A stretch of DNA of 64,000 nt. Origin: Bradyrhizobium sp. 190 (GTDB lineage: Bacteria > Pseudomonadota > Alphaproteobacteria > Rhizobiales > Xanthobacteraceae). The notes under the pieces are model-generated. The model saw only the letters and a program-made list of their open reading frames with translations, was not told where the DNA came from and searched no databases. The stretch lies in the NCBI RefSeq assembly GCF_023073415.1, contig NZ_JADPJL010000036.1, positions 1-64,000 of the forward strand. The letters are read 5' to 3'. The translations under genes were made by a program, and so were the position numbers. Shown here in pieces: positions 41,857 through 51,794 of the stretch. Numbering within the stretch: position 1 is the first letter of the stretch; every line of letters starts with the position of its first letter.

Positions 41857-43530
41857 CTACTCCGCGGCCTGCAGCAAGGCAGGCGGCGAGGAGACCGGCA
41901 TGGCCGCCAAGATGTCTTCGATCCGCCTCTTGCAGCAGCCACCGACCGCGTCGGTGTGCTGTCTGACTGCCTCGACGCTGGTGAGGCCACGCGAGCGGAT
42001 CGCATCCTCGATCGTACCGAAATCGACTGCCTTGCAAAGGCAGATCTTGTTCGCGCGGCGGGTCGTCTCGGCAAGTGCGTGATCGAGAGCGATTTCGGCG
42101 GCGTGCGGGTCCGTCGGCGCAATGGCCTTGAGGTGCCGAATATTGCCTTTATCGTCCCACGGCGCCGTGCGGCGCAACTGCTCCCACATCGGGTTGAACA
42201 GTGCTTTGTCGATCTCCTCGATCAGCTTCACCATCCCGAGGTAGCCCATGTAGGCGTGGTAGCGCTCCTGGTTGATGTCGAGCCAGGGCATCGCCGCCTT
42301 GAGCGCGACGAATTGCGATTTGCCGCCCGAGAGCATGATGTCCGCTTTCGCGTCCTTCAGCATCCTATATATTTCGCGCGGCATCATGTCCTCGATCATG
42401 TGGGCGTGCTCGCCCATCAGCTCCTTGATCCGCTCCTTGTCCTCCTTGGTGGATTTCTTGACGCTGGTGCCGATCAGGTCGAGTCCGGCCTCCTGCAGGG
42501 CCGCCACCACGGACCAGGATTTGACGCCGCCGGTGATCAGCAACGCCCTCTTGCCCGCAAAGCGAGGCTTATAGGGTTCGATCGCGGCCCAGGCCCGCGC
42601 CTCCTCGCGCGCGATCACCGCCTCGGTGCGCTCGATCAGATCTTCCGGCGCCCCGCGCTCGACTAAAAGTCGCGCAATCTCGCGCAGTGAATCGCTAGAG
42701 TCCTGGATGCCGTAGAACGAGCCTTCGAAGAACGGAATGCCGTAACGCTTCTCCATCTTGCGCGCGACATTGATCATCGCCTTCGAACATACCATCATGG
42801 CGGCGCGCGCCCGGTGCGACGAGGCGACTTCGCGATATTTGCCATCGCCCGAGATGCAGGAGAGGATGCGGATACCGAGCTCGTCGAACAGCGGCTTGAT
42901 CTGCCAAAGCTCGCCCGACAGGTTGTATTCACCGATCAGGTTGATATCGTAGGGCGTGGTGTGGTCTGGCTCTTCGGTGCCGATGACGTGCTCAAGCAAG
43001 GCCTCCCCGGCAAGCTTGCAGCCGAGGCTTTTTGGACCTACGAAGCCGGGCGAATTGACCGGAATCACCGGCTTGCCGAATTTCCGAGAAGCAGCCTTGC
43101 AGACCGCGTTGATATCGTCGCCGATCATGGCCGGAACGCAGGTCTGATAGACAAAGATCGCCGCCGGATTGTACTTTTCTAAGATCTCCCTGATTGCCTT
43201 GTAAAGTCGCTTCTCACCGCCAAACACGATGTCGGTTTCGCTCATGTCGGTCGTCAAGCCCGTGCGCCAGATGCTGGGACCAGATGAAGCTGCACCGCGG
43301 TTGTCCCAGGAATTACCCTCACAGGCGATCGGCCCGTGCACCAGATGGGCGACGTCGGTAAACGGTTGCAGCGCGATCTTTGCACCGTCGAAGGCGCAGC
43401 CGCCCGCGGCGCTTCCCGGCTGCAGCTGCTTGGTGCAGCCCTTCTTGCGCTCGGCCTCCGACTTGTTGGCGTTCTTGGCGCAGCCCGGCTCGTTAAAGAT
43501 ATTCTGAATGGTGGCTGAAAGCGAACCCAT
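41857..43530 (-). CDS. nifE: NifE, FeMo-co scaffold alpha subunit, with C-terminal BFD-like domain
   Basis: 557 residues. The main part is NifE: SAAGGCAFDGAKIALQPFTD, HLVHGPIACEGNSWDNRG, VYQTCVPAMIGDDINAVC. Residues 495 onward (KICLCKAVDFGTIEDAIRSR, then VGGCCKRRIEDIL) form a BFD-like [2Fe-2S] domain with C497, C499, C532 and C533, absent from short NifE proteins. I start at ATG 43530 (MGSLSATIQ) because AAGGGGAG is 7 bases upstream; the longer frame from 43632 would overlap the nifK end. Confidence 0.95.
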   Translation of the reverse strand: MGSLSATIQNIFNEPGCAKNANKSEAERKKGCTKQLQPGSAAGGCAFDGAKIALQPFTDVAHLVHGPIACEGNSWDNRGAASSGPSIWRTGLTTDMSETDIVFGGEKRLYKAIREILEKYNPAAIFVYQTCVPAMIGDDINAVCKAASRKFGKPVIPVNSPGFVGPKSLGCKLAGEALLEHVIGTEEPDHTTPYDINLIGEYNLSGELWQIKPLFDELGIRILSCISGDGKYREVASSHRARAAMMVCSKAMINVARKMEKRYGIPFFEGSFYGIQDSSDSLREIARLLVERGAPEDLIERTEAVIAREEARAWAAIEPYKPRFAGKRALLITGGVKSWSVVAALQEAGLDLIGTSVKKSTKEDKERIKELMGEHAHMIEDMMPREIYRMLKDAKADIMLSGGKSQFVALKAAMPWLDINQERYHAYMGYLGMVKLIEEIDKALFNPMWEQLRRTAPWDDKGNIRHLKAIAPTDPHAAEIALDHALAETTRRANKICLCKAVDFGTIEDAIRSRGLTSVEAVRQHTDAVGGCCKRRIEDILAAMPVSSPPALLQAAE

Positions 43531-43631
43531 TTCTCTCCCCTTAACCGAGGTTTTCGTGCGCAGCCCTTCGGTCGCCGGGCCCATCGCCGGGCGAGGCTTT
43601 CGTCCGCCGGCGATGGCGCATGTCGTCGTCA

Positions 43632-45191
43632 TTAACGAATGATATCGAAGCTGTAGTCAGTCTTGCCGGCAATGTTGGTGTTCTTGTCGATTTCCTCGAA
43701 GATCTTATCGAGAATCTTCACCAGCACGTTCATGCCGCCCTGATAGCCCCACACTGGATAGCGGTGATGGTGATGCCGATCAAAAATCGGGAAGCCGATT
43801 CGGATCAGCGGAGTGCCAGTGTCGCGCTCCAGATACTTGCCATAAGTGTTACCGATCAGGAAATCGACGGGCTCGGTGAACAGCAACGAGCGCATGTGCC
43901 AGAGGTCTCGCCCCCGATAGGCGTGGCAGTTCTGCCCAAAAGACGAGCCCGCAAACAGCGCCCGGATTTTCTCCTCCCAGGCCTTGTTGCCGTTGGTGGC
44001 GAGCACATGGATCGGTTCGGCGCCAAGTTCTAGCAGGAAGGCAGCTAGCCCATAGCAGAGATCTGGATCGCCATAGATCGCGAATTTCTTGCCATGGATA
44101 TGCGCGTTGGAGTCAGCCATCGCGTCGACCAGGCGGCCGCGCTCTCGCGTCAGTTCCTCTGGGATATCTTTGCCGCTGATGCGCGACAACGCCATAAGGA
44201 ACTCATCCGTTGCGGACACGCCCACCGGATAGTTGAAAGCCACGACCTCATGGCCACGATCGGAAATGAACGGGAGCGTCTTTTCCGTGCACCACTGCTG
44301 CATTGAGATTGTCGCCTTGGCGTGAACCGCGTTCGCGGCGTCTTCCAGCGTAGTGCCGCCGTCATACATCCGGAATTCGCCGTCAGTCGGCGTATCGAAC
44401 ACATCGGAGTTGTCCGCGAGGATGGTGTACTGGATGCCCATCAGTTCGAAGATGCGCTTGATCTCGCGGAGATTACCGACGGTGTACCCATCAAAGCCGC
44501 CGATGAAGTTGATCTTCTCGTTGGGGGCGCGCTCGAGTTTCGGCGCTGTTCCAGCCTTGCCGTCCCAGAAATGCTCCAGTATGCCCTTAAGCGCATTGTC
44601 GTAACCGGTGACGTGGCTACCCACAAAGGCTGGCGTGTGCGCGAAAGGCACATCGAACTCCGCCGGAACCGAGCCTTTCTCCTTGGACGTTTTGATAAAG
44701 GCGTTGAGGTCGTCACCGATGACCTCAGCCATGCAGGTGGTGGAGACCGCGATCATCCGGGGCTTGTACATGTTGTAGCTGTTGGCGAGCCCATCGATCA
44801 TGTTGTTCAAACCGCCGAATACCGCAGCATCTTCCGTCATCGACGAGGAGACACAGGAGCTCGGCTCCTTGAAGTGCCGCGACAGATGGCTGCGATAATA
44901 GGCCACGCAGCCCTGCGAGCCGTGTACGAAGGGCAGCGTGCCTTCGAAGCCAACGGAGGCGAACACCGCGCCGAGCGGCTGGCAGGCCTTGGCAGGGTTC
45001 ACCGTCAGCGCTTCCCGCGCAAAGTTTTTTTCACGATATTCGGGCGTCTTAGTCCATTCGCGGATGCGTTCGACCTCCGCGGGATCGCGGGGGTTTTCGA
45101 ACATCTTCTTCTTGTTGGCCAGCATCTGCTGGTATTCCGGACCGCGGAACAGCTCGAAGTGATCGAGCACGTGTTCTGCATTCTGCGCCAT
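43632..45191 (-). CDS. nifK: NifK, nitrogenase MoFe protein beta chain
   Basis: 519 residues. KACQPLGAVFASVGFEGTLP, FVHGSQGCVAYYRSHLSRHF and STTCMAEVIGDDLNAF contain the three P-cluster cysteines; S of the CVSSSMTED segment corresponds to the redox-switch serine. Forms the alpha2-beta2 dinitrogenase with NifD, where the Fe protein docks. 67 bases after nifD. Intact, co-transcribed. Confidence 0.98.
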   Translation of the reverse strand: MAQNAEHVLDHFELFRGPEYQQMLANKKKMFENPRDPAEVERIREWTKTPEYREKNFAREALTVNPAKACQPLGAVFASVGFEGTLPFVHGSQGCVAYYRSHLSRHFKEPSSCVSSSMTEDAAVFGGLNNMIDGLANSYNMYKPRMIAVSTTCMAEVIGDDLNAFIKTSKEKGSVPAEFDVPFAHTPAFVGSHVTGYDNALKGILEHFWDGKAGTAPKLERAPNEKINFIGGFDGYTVGNLREIKRIFELMGIQYTILADNSDVFDTPTDGEFRMYDGGTTLEDAANAVHAKATISMQQWCTEKTLPFISDRGHEVVAFNYPVGVSATDEFLMALSRISGKDIPEELTRERGRLVDAMADSNAHIHGKKFAIYGDPDLCYGLAAFLLELGAEPIHVLATNGNKAWEEKIRALFAGSSFGQNCHAYRGRDLWHMRSLLFTEPVDFLIGNTYGKYLERDTGTPLIRIGFPIFDRHHHHRYPVWGYQGGMNVLVKILDKIFEEIDKNTNIAGKTDYSFDIIR

Positions 45192-45258
45192 GGTGTCCCT
45201 TTCGAATAATCGTGATCAATGTTGGCTTCGGCCTCACGCCGAGAGTCTGACAGGCAGG

Positions 45259-46761
45259 TTATTCCGCAGCCAGAAGCTTCGGCTTGGCGACGTCCTTCCA
45301 GGGCGCCTTGGTCTTCCTCCAGATCGGTGAGTTGATGGCTATGTCCATGTCGCGCGCGAAGATCGCAAACCCGTCATAGCCGTGATACGGACCCGAATAG
45401 TCCCAGGAGTGCATCTGCCGGAACGGCACACCCATCTTCTGGAACACATATTTTTCCTTGATGCCGGAGCCGACAAGGTCGGGCTGCATCTTCTCGACGA
45501 AATGCTCGAACTCGTATCCGGTGACGTCGTCATAGATCAGCGTTCCGTCTTTCACATAATGCTGGGCGGTACGCTGATAGTCGTCATTGTGCCCGAATTC
45601 GTAGCCGGTGCCGACGACCTCCATTCCGAGGTCCTCATAAGCGCCGATCACATGACGCGGACGAAGACCACCGACGAACAGCATCACGGTCTTGCCTTCC
45701 AGGCGCGAGCGATATTTTGCGATCACTGCGTCCACCAGTGGCTGATATTTCGCAATCACCCGCTCGGCGCCCTCTTTGATTTTGTCATCGAAATGGTCGG
45801 CGATCTTGCGCAGCGACTCCGCGATCTTTGAGGGCCCGAAGAAGTTATATTCGCACCACGGAATTCCGAACTTCTCCTCCATGTGGCGCGAGATGTAGTT
45901 CATCGACCGATAGCAGTGCAGCACATTGAGCTTCGCCTTCGGCGTTGCCTCGAGCTCGGCCAGCGACCCGTCGCCGGACCACTGCGCGATCACGCGCAGG
46001 CCCATTTCTTCAAGTAGGATGCGGGACGACCAGGCGTCACCGCCGATGTTATAGTCGCCGATGATCGCGACGTCGTAGGGCGTCGACTCAAACTTTGACT
46101 TGCTCTCGGGCGCGATCTTGTCGAACACCCAATCCCGCACAGCGTCGTTCGCGATGTGATGCCCGAGCGACTGCGACACACCACGAAAACCCTCGCAGCG
46201 AACCGGCACGATGGTCTTGCCGCCATACTCCTTCGACTTCACCCTGGACACCGCCTCGATATCATCGCCGATCAGGCCGATCGGGCATTCCGACTGGATG
46301 GTGATGCCGTTGTTGAGCGGGAACAGCTCCTGGATCTCATCGATGATCTTGGCGAGCTTCTTGTCGCCGCCGAACACGATATCCTTTTCCTGGAAATCGG
46401 AAGTGAACTGCAACGTCACGAAAGTATCGATGCCCGTCGTGCCGACGTAGTAGTTGCGCCGCGATCCCCACGAGTACTGGCCACAGCCAACCGGACCGTG
46501 GCTGATGTGGATCATGTCCTTGATCGGCCCCCAGACCACGCCCTTCGAACCTGCGTAAGCGCAGCCGCGGATCGTCATCACGCCCGGGATGGATTTGAGG
46601 TTGGACTTGACGCCACAATCGGACTTGCCGTCCTCGTGCACGTTGAGGTGCTTGGCGCGCCTTTTCGCGGTCTTCTCGGGATAGACCTTGAGCACTTCCT
46701 CGATAATCTTTTTATTGCGGGCCTTGATTTCTGCGACACTCCTCGTCGTGACGAGACTCAT
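45259..46761 (-). CDS. nifD: NifD, nitrogenase MoFe protein alpha chain
   Basis: 500 residues. P-cluster cysteines lie in TIRGCAYAGSKG, GPVGCGQYSWGSRRNYY and SECPIGLIGDDI. FeMo-co is held by the cysteine in LNVLHCYRSMNY and the histidine in RQMHSWDYSGPYHGYDG. Start MSLVTTRSV at 46761. nifH is not upstream, as in Bradyrhizobium where nifH is separate. Driven by the promoter at 46813-46828 with two NifA sites. Confidence 0.98.
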   Translation of the reverse strand: MSLVTTRSVAEIKARNKKIIEEVLKVYPEKTAKRRAKHLNVHEDGKSDCGVKSNLKSIPGVMTIRGCAYAGSKGVVWGPIKDMIHISHGPVGCGQYSWGSRRNYYVGTTGIDTFVTLQFTSDFQEKDIVFGGDKKLAKIIDEIQELFPLNNGITIQSECPIGLIGDDIEAVSRVKSKEYGGKTIVPVRCEGFRGVSQSLGHHIANDAVRDWVFDKIAPESKSKFESTPYDVAIIGDYNIGGDAWSSRILLEEMGLRVIAQWSGDGSLAELEATPKAKLNVLHCYRSMNYISRHMEEKFGIPWCEYNFFGPSKIAESLRKIADHFDDKIKEGAERVIAKYQPLVDAVIAKYRSRLEGKTVMLFVGGLRPRHVIGAYEDLGMEVVGTGYEFGHNDDYQRTAQHYVKDGTLIYDDVTGYEFEHFVEKMQPDLVGSGIKEKYVFQKMGVPFRQMHSWDYSGPYHGYDGFAIFARDMDIAINSPIWRKTKAPWKDVAKPKLLAAE

Positions 46762-46812
46762 GCTGATATCCTTCGAAGGTTTCCTGTTTCGAGACGGCTC
46801 GGCCAAGAGTTT

Positions 46813-46828
46813 TGCAACGAGCATGCCA
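46813..46828 (-). promoter_or_regulatory. Sigma-54 promoter of nifD
   Basis: The minus strand reads TGGCATGCTCGTTGCA, matching TGGCAY-N5-TTGCW, 52 bases before the nifD ATG. Confidence 0.93.
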
Positions 46829-46897
46829 GCAGGGCCTGAACGCAAAACTCATCGCGTTTAGAAGTAGATAGTGCGTTCGCACGGCGAGCTGGACTGT

Positions 46898-46913
46898 TGT
46901 TGCAAACCCGACA
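46898..46913. promoter_or_regulatory. NifA site 1 of nifD
   Basis: TGTTGCAAACCCGACA matches TGT-N10-ACA and closely resembles the nifB site (TGTTGCAAACGTGACA), about 70-85 bases upstream of the -24 box. Confidence 0.87.
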
Positions 46914-46946
46914 TCGAAGGGACCTAGAGACGTTTTGGTTTGTTCC

Positions 46947-46962
46947 TGTTTCAAACAAAACA
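46947..46962. promoter_or_regulatory. NifA site 2 of nifD
   Basis: TGTTTCAAACAAAACA matches TGT-N10-ACA, 34 bases beyond site 1. Two tandem sites are typical of strong nif promoters. Confidence 0.8.
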
Positions 46963-47751
46963 ACGGTGGCTAGGTGGCTTTGCACCTCCGAAGCCGCCGA
47001 AGGGTGCGGTAGGCGGCGGGCCTGCTGGCGCAAGCAGCATGTAACCGGGCGAATTTAATGCAGGGCTGCGCCATCCAGGTCCGGCCCGCCACCACCATCC
47101 ATCGCGAGAAGGCCGATCGGTGCTCACCTTCATCGGCGACGGTGCACATTGTGCGTGCCTCGTCGCCATCCTGATCCTAATGCTATGGGCCAGCCAGCCC
47201 ACCGCGATGGTCACAGCCGAACCCCCAAGCTGCTGGTCGAGGAGCTCAGCTTGCGCCACGCCGGCCTTCTGCAATTCCTTATGCAAAGTGGTGACAGCGG
47301 AGACCGAATCGAACACGGCGTCGACGGGCGATCTTGCGCTGCCCTGACGGCTCTTCGCCGGGCCGGGTGCGACCCCTTCTGGGATCGCCACCTCACGCAC
47401 GGGGCTGCCGAGCTTCCCGTAGGTCTTGAGATTTCCTGATCAATTTCATCGATCGAAGACAGTTTCTTCGGCAGCCGCGTCGGACTTAATAAACGTCTCG
47501 AACCGTATCGATACTGGTCGACGTCGATCCGCTGGACTGGTCGGGAGCGTCTCCTGTACATGCAACCCGGAGCTCGAGGGAGCACAGTCCCGGTTTCCGA
47601 TGAGGGCTACTGTGTGCCGGCTCTGCCGCATACCCTCCCTTATCCTACCCGCCGCTCCGGGCCGGCGACCACGCCAATCAAGCAGCCGGATCAGAAAGTC
47701 CGAAGTCTCGATCTTGTCCCGCGTCGCAAGGCCCACTCACCGGCCGCGCCT
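46963..47751. other. No supportable gene
   Basis: A minus-strand frame (46951-47400) has a stretch VDAVFDSVSAVTTLHKELQK AGVAQAELLDQQLGG with coding-like look but otherwise low-complexity ends. I cannot name it; it may be a relic. No repeat or RNA gene seen. Confidence 0.35.
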
Positions 47752-47946
47752 CTATGCAGGCACGCAGGTATCGGATATCGGACAGACGGCAGCGCATTGC
47801 GGCGTGTCGAAATGCTCATCGCATTCCGTGCACTGCTTCGGATCGATCATGTACGTGTCGTTCTTGAGCGTGATTGCAGCATTGGGACATTCGAACTCAC
47901 ATGCGCCACAGACGCTGCACTGGGAGGCCATAATCTTGTAAGCCAT
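47752..47946 (-). CDS. 2[4Fe-4S] ferredoxin, NifA-regulated
   Basis: 64 residues: MAYKIMASQCSVCGACEFEC with CxxCxxCxxxC at 10, 13, 16, 20, and CTECDEHFDTPQCAAVCP as second set. Same family as the fdxN gene at 32006. Start at 47946 with AAGGA about 12 bases upstream. It is a single-gene unit with its own sigma-54 promoter (47990-48005) and NifA site (48067-48082). Probably reduces nitrogenase or an assembly enzyme. Confidence 0.93.
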   Translation of the reverse strand: MAYKIMASQCSVCGACEFECPNAAITLKNDTYMIDPKQCTECDEHFDTPQCAAVCPISDTCVPA

Positions 47947-47989
47947 CACTGCGATTCCTTGAGGAGGCGAGCCGGACGTCTTCCTCCCT

Positions 47990-48005
47990 TTCAAGGCGCG
48001 TGCCA
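47990..48005 (-). promoter_or_regulatory. Sigma-54 promoter of the ferredoxin gene
   Basis: The minus strand reads TGGCACGCGCCTTGAA: perfect -24 box, -12 box with A in place of C (TTGA). 44 bases upstream of the start. Confidence 0.7.
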
Positions 48006-48066
48006 AAACTTCGGAACTTGATTTATCTCGGAATTTTTCCTTTGCGTTGTCGTGGGCGCGGCGACA

Positions 48067-48082
48067 TGTCGTAACTCCGACA
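48067..48082. promoter_or_regulatory. NifA upstream activator site of the ferredoxin gene
   Basis: TGTCGTAACTCCGACA matches TGT-N10-ACA, 60-75 bases upstream of the -24 box. Confidence 0.8.
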
Positions 48083-48353
48083 CTCCGCAGCTCAGCGTGA
48101 AGCGCCTCCGCTTTTCGGAAGAGTAGGCCATCGGATTTTGAGGAGCAGAGCTGGGCGTTTCGGTCGCCAATCGGTGCCGAAAGCGCAGCAAGAACCCGCT
48201 CTCTACAACCAGCCAGACCAAGCGCTGATGAAGAGGTCTGACGAGTGGTCATAACGTGCTTCTCTGAGAACACATGGATTCCAATTTGAGATTGGACCTC
48301 AGGCTGGGGAGAGCACTTCTCCCTTCAGGCTTCATACTCGGCACACGAAAAAA

Positions 48354-48379
48354 GGGCCGCTTGAATGAACAAGCGGCCC
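48354..48379 (-). terminator. Strong intrinsic terminator (leftward)
   Basis: GGGCCGCTTG-AATGAA-CAAGCGGCCC is a perfect 10-bp stem; the six A residues at 48348-48353 give a T-run on the minus strand. No convincing protein gene lies to its right on the minus strand, so it may end an unidentified leftward RNA. Confidence 0.75.
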
Positions 48380-49409
48380 AAGTCTAGGGAGGAAAAGCCC
48401 AAGGAGGGCAGCGATAGCGCACGGCGCTACCGCTACGCACCAATATGCATTGGCAGTGCACAATGCAAGAGGTTGACGTGCGGATCGACGTCGGAGCACG
48501 TCTCTTACCCAGCTTTGTTCACAACCATTCGAACAATTTACGGAACAAATTCGGGCCGCGAGCCCGCATTGACCAAGCACTTGGTGTTGCTGTTGGGCGA
48601 ACCAATTTCGTTAATCGCGAAACGGCGCGAGTGAGCGCTGATTGAAAAACTACAAAACTTATGCGTATCCACCGTCACCTTACCAGTGGCATCTCTCAAG
48701 AGATAAATTGCGCGCTTAACTGAAAAAGCAGAAGTCCGGCCGACCGATGAGAGTGAACAGCGCTCTTGTAAGCCGAGAGTTAAGTATATTTTATTCGGGT
48801 CTTAGAGGGGTTTGAATCGTACGTAACGTCAGGCTGTACGACCTTCCTAGCAAAATCGGCGCCCCCGATGGCGCCACAGTATGTTTGGGAAGAAGCAAGC
48901 GCCCGCAACCTGAGATGCCCCGATACCCCCATTTCTCATTCTGCTTTCAGTCTACTTTGCTTGCGTCGCGGTGTGTTGCGCCGCGCTCGTAAGGCGTTCT
49001 AATAGGCGGCGTGAGCGCTATCGTCCGCACGCGCCTTACGTTCAGACAAGTTCCTGTTCCGAAGAACGCCCCATTCAATTACCAGCGGCGGGCATTCTAT
49101 GAAACTTGGGAATAGAGTTGGTGTTTCCATGAGGAGAGTTACCAGCGGGGCCCTCTGGGGCCCCTCTATGCTTTGAACTACCGAATTGGCGCCGTGTTCG
49201 ATATCCGCAACCACAACGACGTACGGCGCTCAGCCAATGCCGGGCGGTAGCTGCTCTGCGCTGTCCGATCTTCCTTTTCTGGCGCACAACGATTAGCATC
49301 AGTTGCGGCATGCTGTTTGCCTTCTCGTCCGGTGGCCCGCGAACCACGGCCGGATGGCATCAACGCTCTGTTTGCTCCGAACCAGTTCGATCGCCGCAGT
49401 CTTGGGCCC
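48380..49409. other. About 1 kb without protein genes
   Basis: Frames here are short and not coding-like. The leftward terminator at its left edge suggests a small RNA or short leader from this region. I see no rRNA/tRNA or repeat. Confidence 0.4.
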
Positions 49410-50942
49410 TCACCTGGTCGAGCGATTTCGCGATTTGGGCGAGATTGCTACACCTTGTTGCCACTCGTTCGGCGTTCGTCCGTCGCGGGCAACGCAAATA
49501 CTAGAATCAGAAGCGACTTGCGAAGAAACGTCAGCGCAGCCGTTGAGCTTGCCCTGACTTCTATCGATTCCCGTGAATTCGTTTGATTGCAGGGTAAACC
49601 GATTCAAGTCCGTTACCAGGGCGGTCTCGAGATCGGTTGGATCGATCTGCTTCTTGAGGTTGGCCGTAAGCTTCTCGCGATCGAGTTCACCTTCCCACCA
49701 GGCGACGACCACGCAGGCGACGCCATTTCCGCAGAGATTAGTGAGCGCGCGGCATTCGCTCATAAACTTGTCGATGCCGAGCACGATCGCCATGCCCGGC
49801 ACCAGCCGCGGATCGACTACGGCGAGCGTCGCCGCCAGCGTAACGAAGCCCGCGCCGGTGATGCCGGAGGCGCCCTTTGAGGTCAGCATGGCAACGAACA
49901 GGATGGTCAGTTGCTGGCCAAAGGAAATATTGACGCCGAGCGCCTGCGCAATGAACAGCGTCGCCAGCGTCATGTAGATGTTGGTGCCGTCGAGGTTGAA
50001 CGAATATCCCGTCGGCACGACGAGCCCGACCACCGATTTGGAGCAACCGAGACGCTCAAGCTTCTCCATCAGGGACGGCAGCGCGCTTTCCGAGGAGGAG
50101 GTCCCGAGCACGATCAGCAGTTCATCCTTGATATAGGCCAGGAACTTGAAGATCGAGAAGCCGGCTATCCGTGCGATAATGCCGAGCACGACGAACACGA
50201 ACAGCGCTGCCGTGACATAGAACGTCGCGATCAGCCCGATCAGGTTGAGGATCGCACCGGAGCCGAATTTTCCGATGGTGTAGGCCATGGCGCCGAACGC
50301 GCCGATCGGCGCCGCGTGCATCACAATCGAGATCACGCCGAACACGCCATGCGCGGCGTCGTCGATGAAAGAGCGGATGGTTTGACCGCGCTCGCCAAGG
50401 CCCATTAGCGCGAAGCCGAACAGGATTGAGAACAACAGCACCTGCAGGATCTCGCCCTGCGCGAACGCGCCGACCACGGTGTCGGGAATGATATGCAGGA
50501 TGAAGTCGACGGTCTTCTGCGCCTCCGCCTGCTTCGCGTAGTTGGCCACTGCTTGTGCGTTCGCCGCGGCGCTGCCAAATCCTGCGCCGGGCCGCACCAG
50601 ATTGCCGACGATGAGGCCGATCACCAGAGTGAAAGTGGATACAATCTCGAAATAAACCAGCGCCTTAATGCCGATGCGTCCGACCTTTTTGGCGTCCTGG
50701 ATGTGCGCTATGCCCGAAACCACCGTGCAGAAGATGATCGGCGCAATCACCATCTTGATCAGCTTGATGAAGCCATCGCCGAGCGCCTTGATCCAGTCAT
50801 TGGTAGCTAGATTTGGCCAGAGCCAGCCAACGAGGGCACCGAGCATGATCGCGATCAGCACCTGAACGTAGAGGATGCGGTACCACGGTTTAGATGCGGC
50901 GGGCGCAGTCGGCGCCTTCTCCATCGCAATCGTTGCCGCCAT
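49410..50942 (-). CDS. dctA: DctA C4-dicarboxylate transporter
   Basis: 510 residues, DAACS-family Na+/H+ symporter for succinate, fumarate and malate, the fuel from the host plant. Visible motifs: SSSESALPSLMEKLERLG (re-entrant loop), GYSFNLDGTNIYMTLATLF, SKGASGITGAGFVTLAATL and DKFMSECRALTNLCGNGVAC. About 450 residues are normal; the last about 60 after LVTDLNRF are extra and serine/arginine-rich, likely a stop-codon loss. No clear sigma-54 site seen upstream. Confidence 0.95.
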   Translation of the reverse strand: MAATIAMEKAPTAPAASKPWYRILYVQVLIAIMLGALVGWLWPNLATNDWIKALGDGFIKLIKMVIAPIIFCTVVSGIAHIQDAKKVGRIGIKALVYFEIVSTFTLVIGLIVGNLVRPGAGFGSAAANAQAVANYAKQAEAQKTVDFILHIIPDTVVGAFAQGEILQVLLFSILFGFALMGLGERGQTIRSFIDDAAHGVFGVISIVMHAAPIGAFGAMAYTIGKFGSGAILNLIGLIATFYVTAALFVFVVLGIIARIAGFSIFKFLAYIKDELLIVLGTSSSESALPSLMEKLERLGCSKSVVGLVVPTGYSFNLDGTNIYMTLATLFIAQALGVNISFGQQLTILFVAMLTSKGASGITGAGFVTLAATLAVVDPRLVPGMAIVLGIDKFMSECRALTNLCGNGVACVVVAWWEGELDREKLTANLKKQIDPTDLETALVTDLNRFTLQSNEFTGIDRSQGKLNGCADVSSQVASDSSICVARDGRTPNEWQQGVAISPKSRNRSTR

Positions 50943-51794
50943 GACGTTTACTCCCTCTTGTTTTTTTCATGCATTGCCGCTTAGGCGTTGCGCAGCCTAT
51001 GCGGTGATATGGACCTTCCAAATCTCGCGCTATTGCGCCTTTCACGGCGATGGGTCGATGCAAGCAACCCTTCAGTCCATATTACCTTCCGCAGCGAAGC
51101 CGTCGACCGAACCCATTCACCATCGACGCGACCGCGGTGTAGTTTTGATCAGGATTGCATGCTACAACCTGACGCTACGTGAGGTTCAAGGCATTTCAAT
51201 AGTCCGCTTAACGATATTCTATTCTTGCCCGTCCTCGGCTCTGCGCCATCATACCGATCGCGCCACAATTCGAACTTAGGTTGATCGGCATGAAGATGCC
51301 ACGACGTCAATTTCTTGACGGGAATTTTGCGCGGCATTGATCTGCTGCCCTGATTGATCTCGGCTGGTGGGATTATGGAAACAGCCGTCCGCAAAGAGGG
51401 CTGGAGGATAGCGCCTGGATACGATCCAGTCGTTCGTCTGCCTCGGCCTGCTCCCGGAAATTGGGCTCGGCTGCTCGGCCAAACCGGCAAGCTCCGGATC
51501 GACTTCCGAATGAGATCTTTGTTCCGGCGAACTATTTCCGAAGCGCCAAATGAGTAACGCAAGCGGCGTGGATGCGGCGGCATTGAGCTCGGCGTCGCTC
51601 AACTGGTCCACCAGACCGAGCACGTGATGCCAGACATACCAGTCGACAAAAAGGAAACGACCCCGCTATGTCTGAGCTTGATCGACCCTAACCACGGCGC
51701 CCAGCATCGCCGCGGTCGCGGCAAACACTGAACGCGTACAAACCCCGTTGTCCCAAGCCGGCCTAGTCTCTATTCAGAGATCACCGGGTGGACC
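50943..51794. other. Mostly noncoding with an unidentified relic
   Basis: On the minus strand near 51500-51670, FLFVDWYVWHHVLGLVDQLS followed by DAELNAAASTPLALLIWRFG looks like a real protein piece, but I cannot name it. The rest is not coding-like. Confidence 0.4.

Noticed and set aside
46951..47400. Minus-strand 149-codon ORF upstream of nifD
   Set aside because: Ends are low-complexity and it runs into the nifD control region; only a short central stretch looks coding.
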